Shown: positions 63,207 through 64,000 of the stretch, in pieces
Numbering within the stretch: the first letter of the stretch is position 1
Layout of the letters: every line of letters begins with the position of its first letter
NCBI GenBank assembly: GCA_018266775.1
Contig: JAFDZS010000007.1
Span: 186,001-250,000, forward strand
Direction: 5' to 3'
DNA: 64,000 bases
DNA from: Bacteroidota bacterium
Lineage (GTDB): Bacteria; Bacteroidota; Bacteroidia; Chitinophagales; Chitinophagaceae
The notes under the pieces: model-generated
Told to the model about the DNA's origin: nothing
Database searches by the model: none
The model's input: the letters and a program-made list of their open reading frames with translations, nothing else
Made by a program: the position numbers and the translations under genes

Positions 63207-64000
63207 TTATTTTTTACCGCCTTTTTTTCCTCCTGCTGGTGGTAAATCAATTACGCAACGGAAACCGATGTAGGATTTAGCAGTATCCATGTATTCGTAG
63301 CTGCGGGTACCGCACCTTAACATAGCTGCTACATCTTTCCAACTGCCACCACGGATTACTTTACGTTTATCACGGGGCTTATCTGTTTCTTTTGCGTTAT
63401 ACCTGATATCAGGGTTCAGGTCGTGTTGAAAGTTATAGGCTCCTTCGTAGTATAATGATGAGGTCCATTCTGCTACGTTACCTGCCATATTATACAGGCC
63501 AAAATCATTCGGCCAGTAAGCATCGGCCCTTACTGTATACAGGCCACCATCTTCAGGATAGTTACCACGGCCAGGTTTGAAGTTTGCCAGTAAACAACCT
63601 TTTTTATTTCTTAAGTAATATCCACCCCATGGATATGCTGCCTGTGAACGGCCGCCACGTGCGGCATATTCCCATTGTGCTTCTGTTGGCAAACGGAAAT
63701 CTGATTCTGGGCTTCTCTTCTTGCTTTCAAGAAATGCATTCAGGTAATGTGTTCTCCATTCGCAGAATGCAGTAGCCTGTTTCCAGTTCACACCCACTAC
63801 AGGATAATTTCCAAAAGCGGGATGGCTGTAATATTGTTTGGCCATTGGCTCGTTGTAAGAATAGGAGAAATCCCTGATCCAGCATAAAGTATCTGGATAT
63901 ATTTTGATCGCTTTCTTAATAATGAATTTGCTGCGTGGAACATTTGGATCCCTGTTCATGGCTGCAGCTTTGTAATCGAATGTTTCTGATTCGTATTCCA
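63207..64000 (-). CDS. gldK: Gliding/T9SS lipoprotein GldK, 5' part outside the window
   Basis: The frame remains open to the right edge, so the signal and lipobox lie outside; an ATG at 63959 is internal. About 264 C-terminal residues visible, with the formylglycine-generating-enzyme (sulfatase-modifying) fold: 'VVGVNWKQATAFCEWRT', 'RLPTEAQWEYAARGGRS', 'YNMAGNVAEWTSSLYYEG', 'VIRGGSWKD', and a basic tail 'PPAGGKKGGKK'. Builds the outer-membrane ring with GldN. The catalytic Cys pair of FGE is not expected in GldK. Confidence 0.94.
   Translation of the reverse strand, partial: EYESETFDYKAAAMNRDPNVPRSKFIIKKAIKIYPDTLCWIRDFSYSYNEPMAKQYYSHPAFGNYPVVGVNWKQATAFCEWRTHYLNAFLESKKRSPESDFRLPTEAQWEYAARGGRSQAAYPWGGYYLRNKKGCLLANFKPGRGNYPEDGGLYTVRADAYWPNDFGLYNMAGNVAEWTSSLYYEGAYNFQHDLNPDIRYNAKETDKPRDKRKVIRGGSWKDVAAMLRCGTRSYEYMDTAKSYIGFRCVIDLPPAGGKKGGKK

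Overview
The window is chromosomal DNA of a gliding-lineage Bacteroidota, most likely Chitinophagaceae or a close relative. The evidence is the type IX secretion set gldK-L-M-N, gldF-gldG and gldB, the N-terminal half of the MurF of the MurF/Alr fusion type seen in this phylum, a periplasmic beta-propeller sensor kinase, DUF4783, a Bat-type VWA cluster, moderate-to-low GC and weak or absent Shine-Dalgarno sites. No rRNA, tRNA, phage, IS transposase or CRISPR array was seen.

Layout. 1-4120 (minus): gldF, gldG, terC and the 5' part of murF run as one tight unit. 4585-6740 (minus): iscS-iscU-iscA iron-sulfur assembly. 6874-10926 (plus): methylmalonyl-CoA epimerase, a sensor kinase and its NarL-type response regulator. 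11027-16883 (plus): six consecutive exported proteins, the last three sharing a C-terminal module. 16889-21179: an MBL hydrolase and a giant TolB-like/outer-membrane barrel protein. 21228-26828 (minus): a tight six-gene operon with a B12-binding radical SAM enzyme, a ferritin-like diiron protein, a diacylglycerol-kinase-like enzyme and three small membrane proteins, next to a winged-helix regulator and its membrane partner. Two near-identical 17-bp palindromes sit in front of both units. 26952-33520: penicillin-acylase-type Ntn hydrolase, YiiX-type peptidase, class III aminotransferase, gamma carbonic anhydrase and small proteins. 33627-39013 (minus): rsgA and a MoxR/DUF58/BatD-like/BatA cluster with a four-helix-bundle gene inserted.

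39231-46079: ybjQ, nadE, gldB, a fatty acid desaturase, apaG, a SUI1-like factor, nadC and DUF4783. 46217-54173 (plus): gpmI followed by a heme-binding protein and a TonB receptor plus HmuTUV-like heme importer. 54431-59405 (plus): an ECF sigma factor with a protein that combines a cytoplasmic head, an inner-membrane helix and an outer-membrane barrel; a lipoprotein; uvrC. 59611-64000 (minus): gldN, gldM, gldL and the 3' part of gldK.

How the genes fit together: GldKLMN form the T9SS ring and motor, and GldB and GldFG belong to the same machinery. Heme import, Isc assembly and heme-binding genes form an iron theme. The most novel candidates are the B12-radical SAM/diiron operon with its paired operators, the exported-protein island behind the two-component system, and a palindromic element that appears to have inserted in frame into rsgA, with a related copy in the next intergenic gap.
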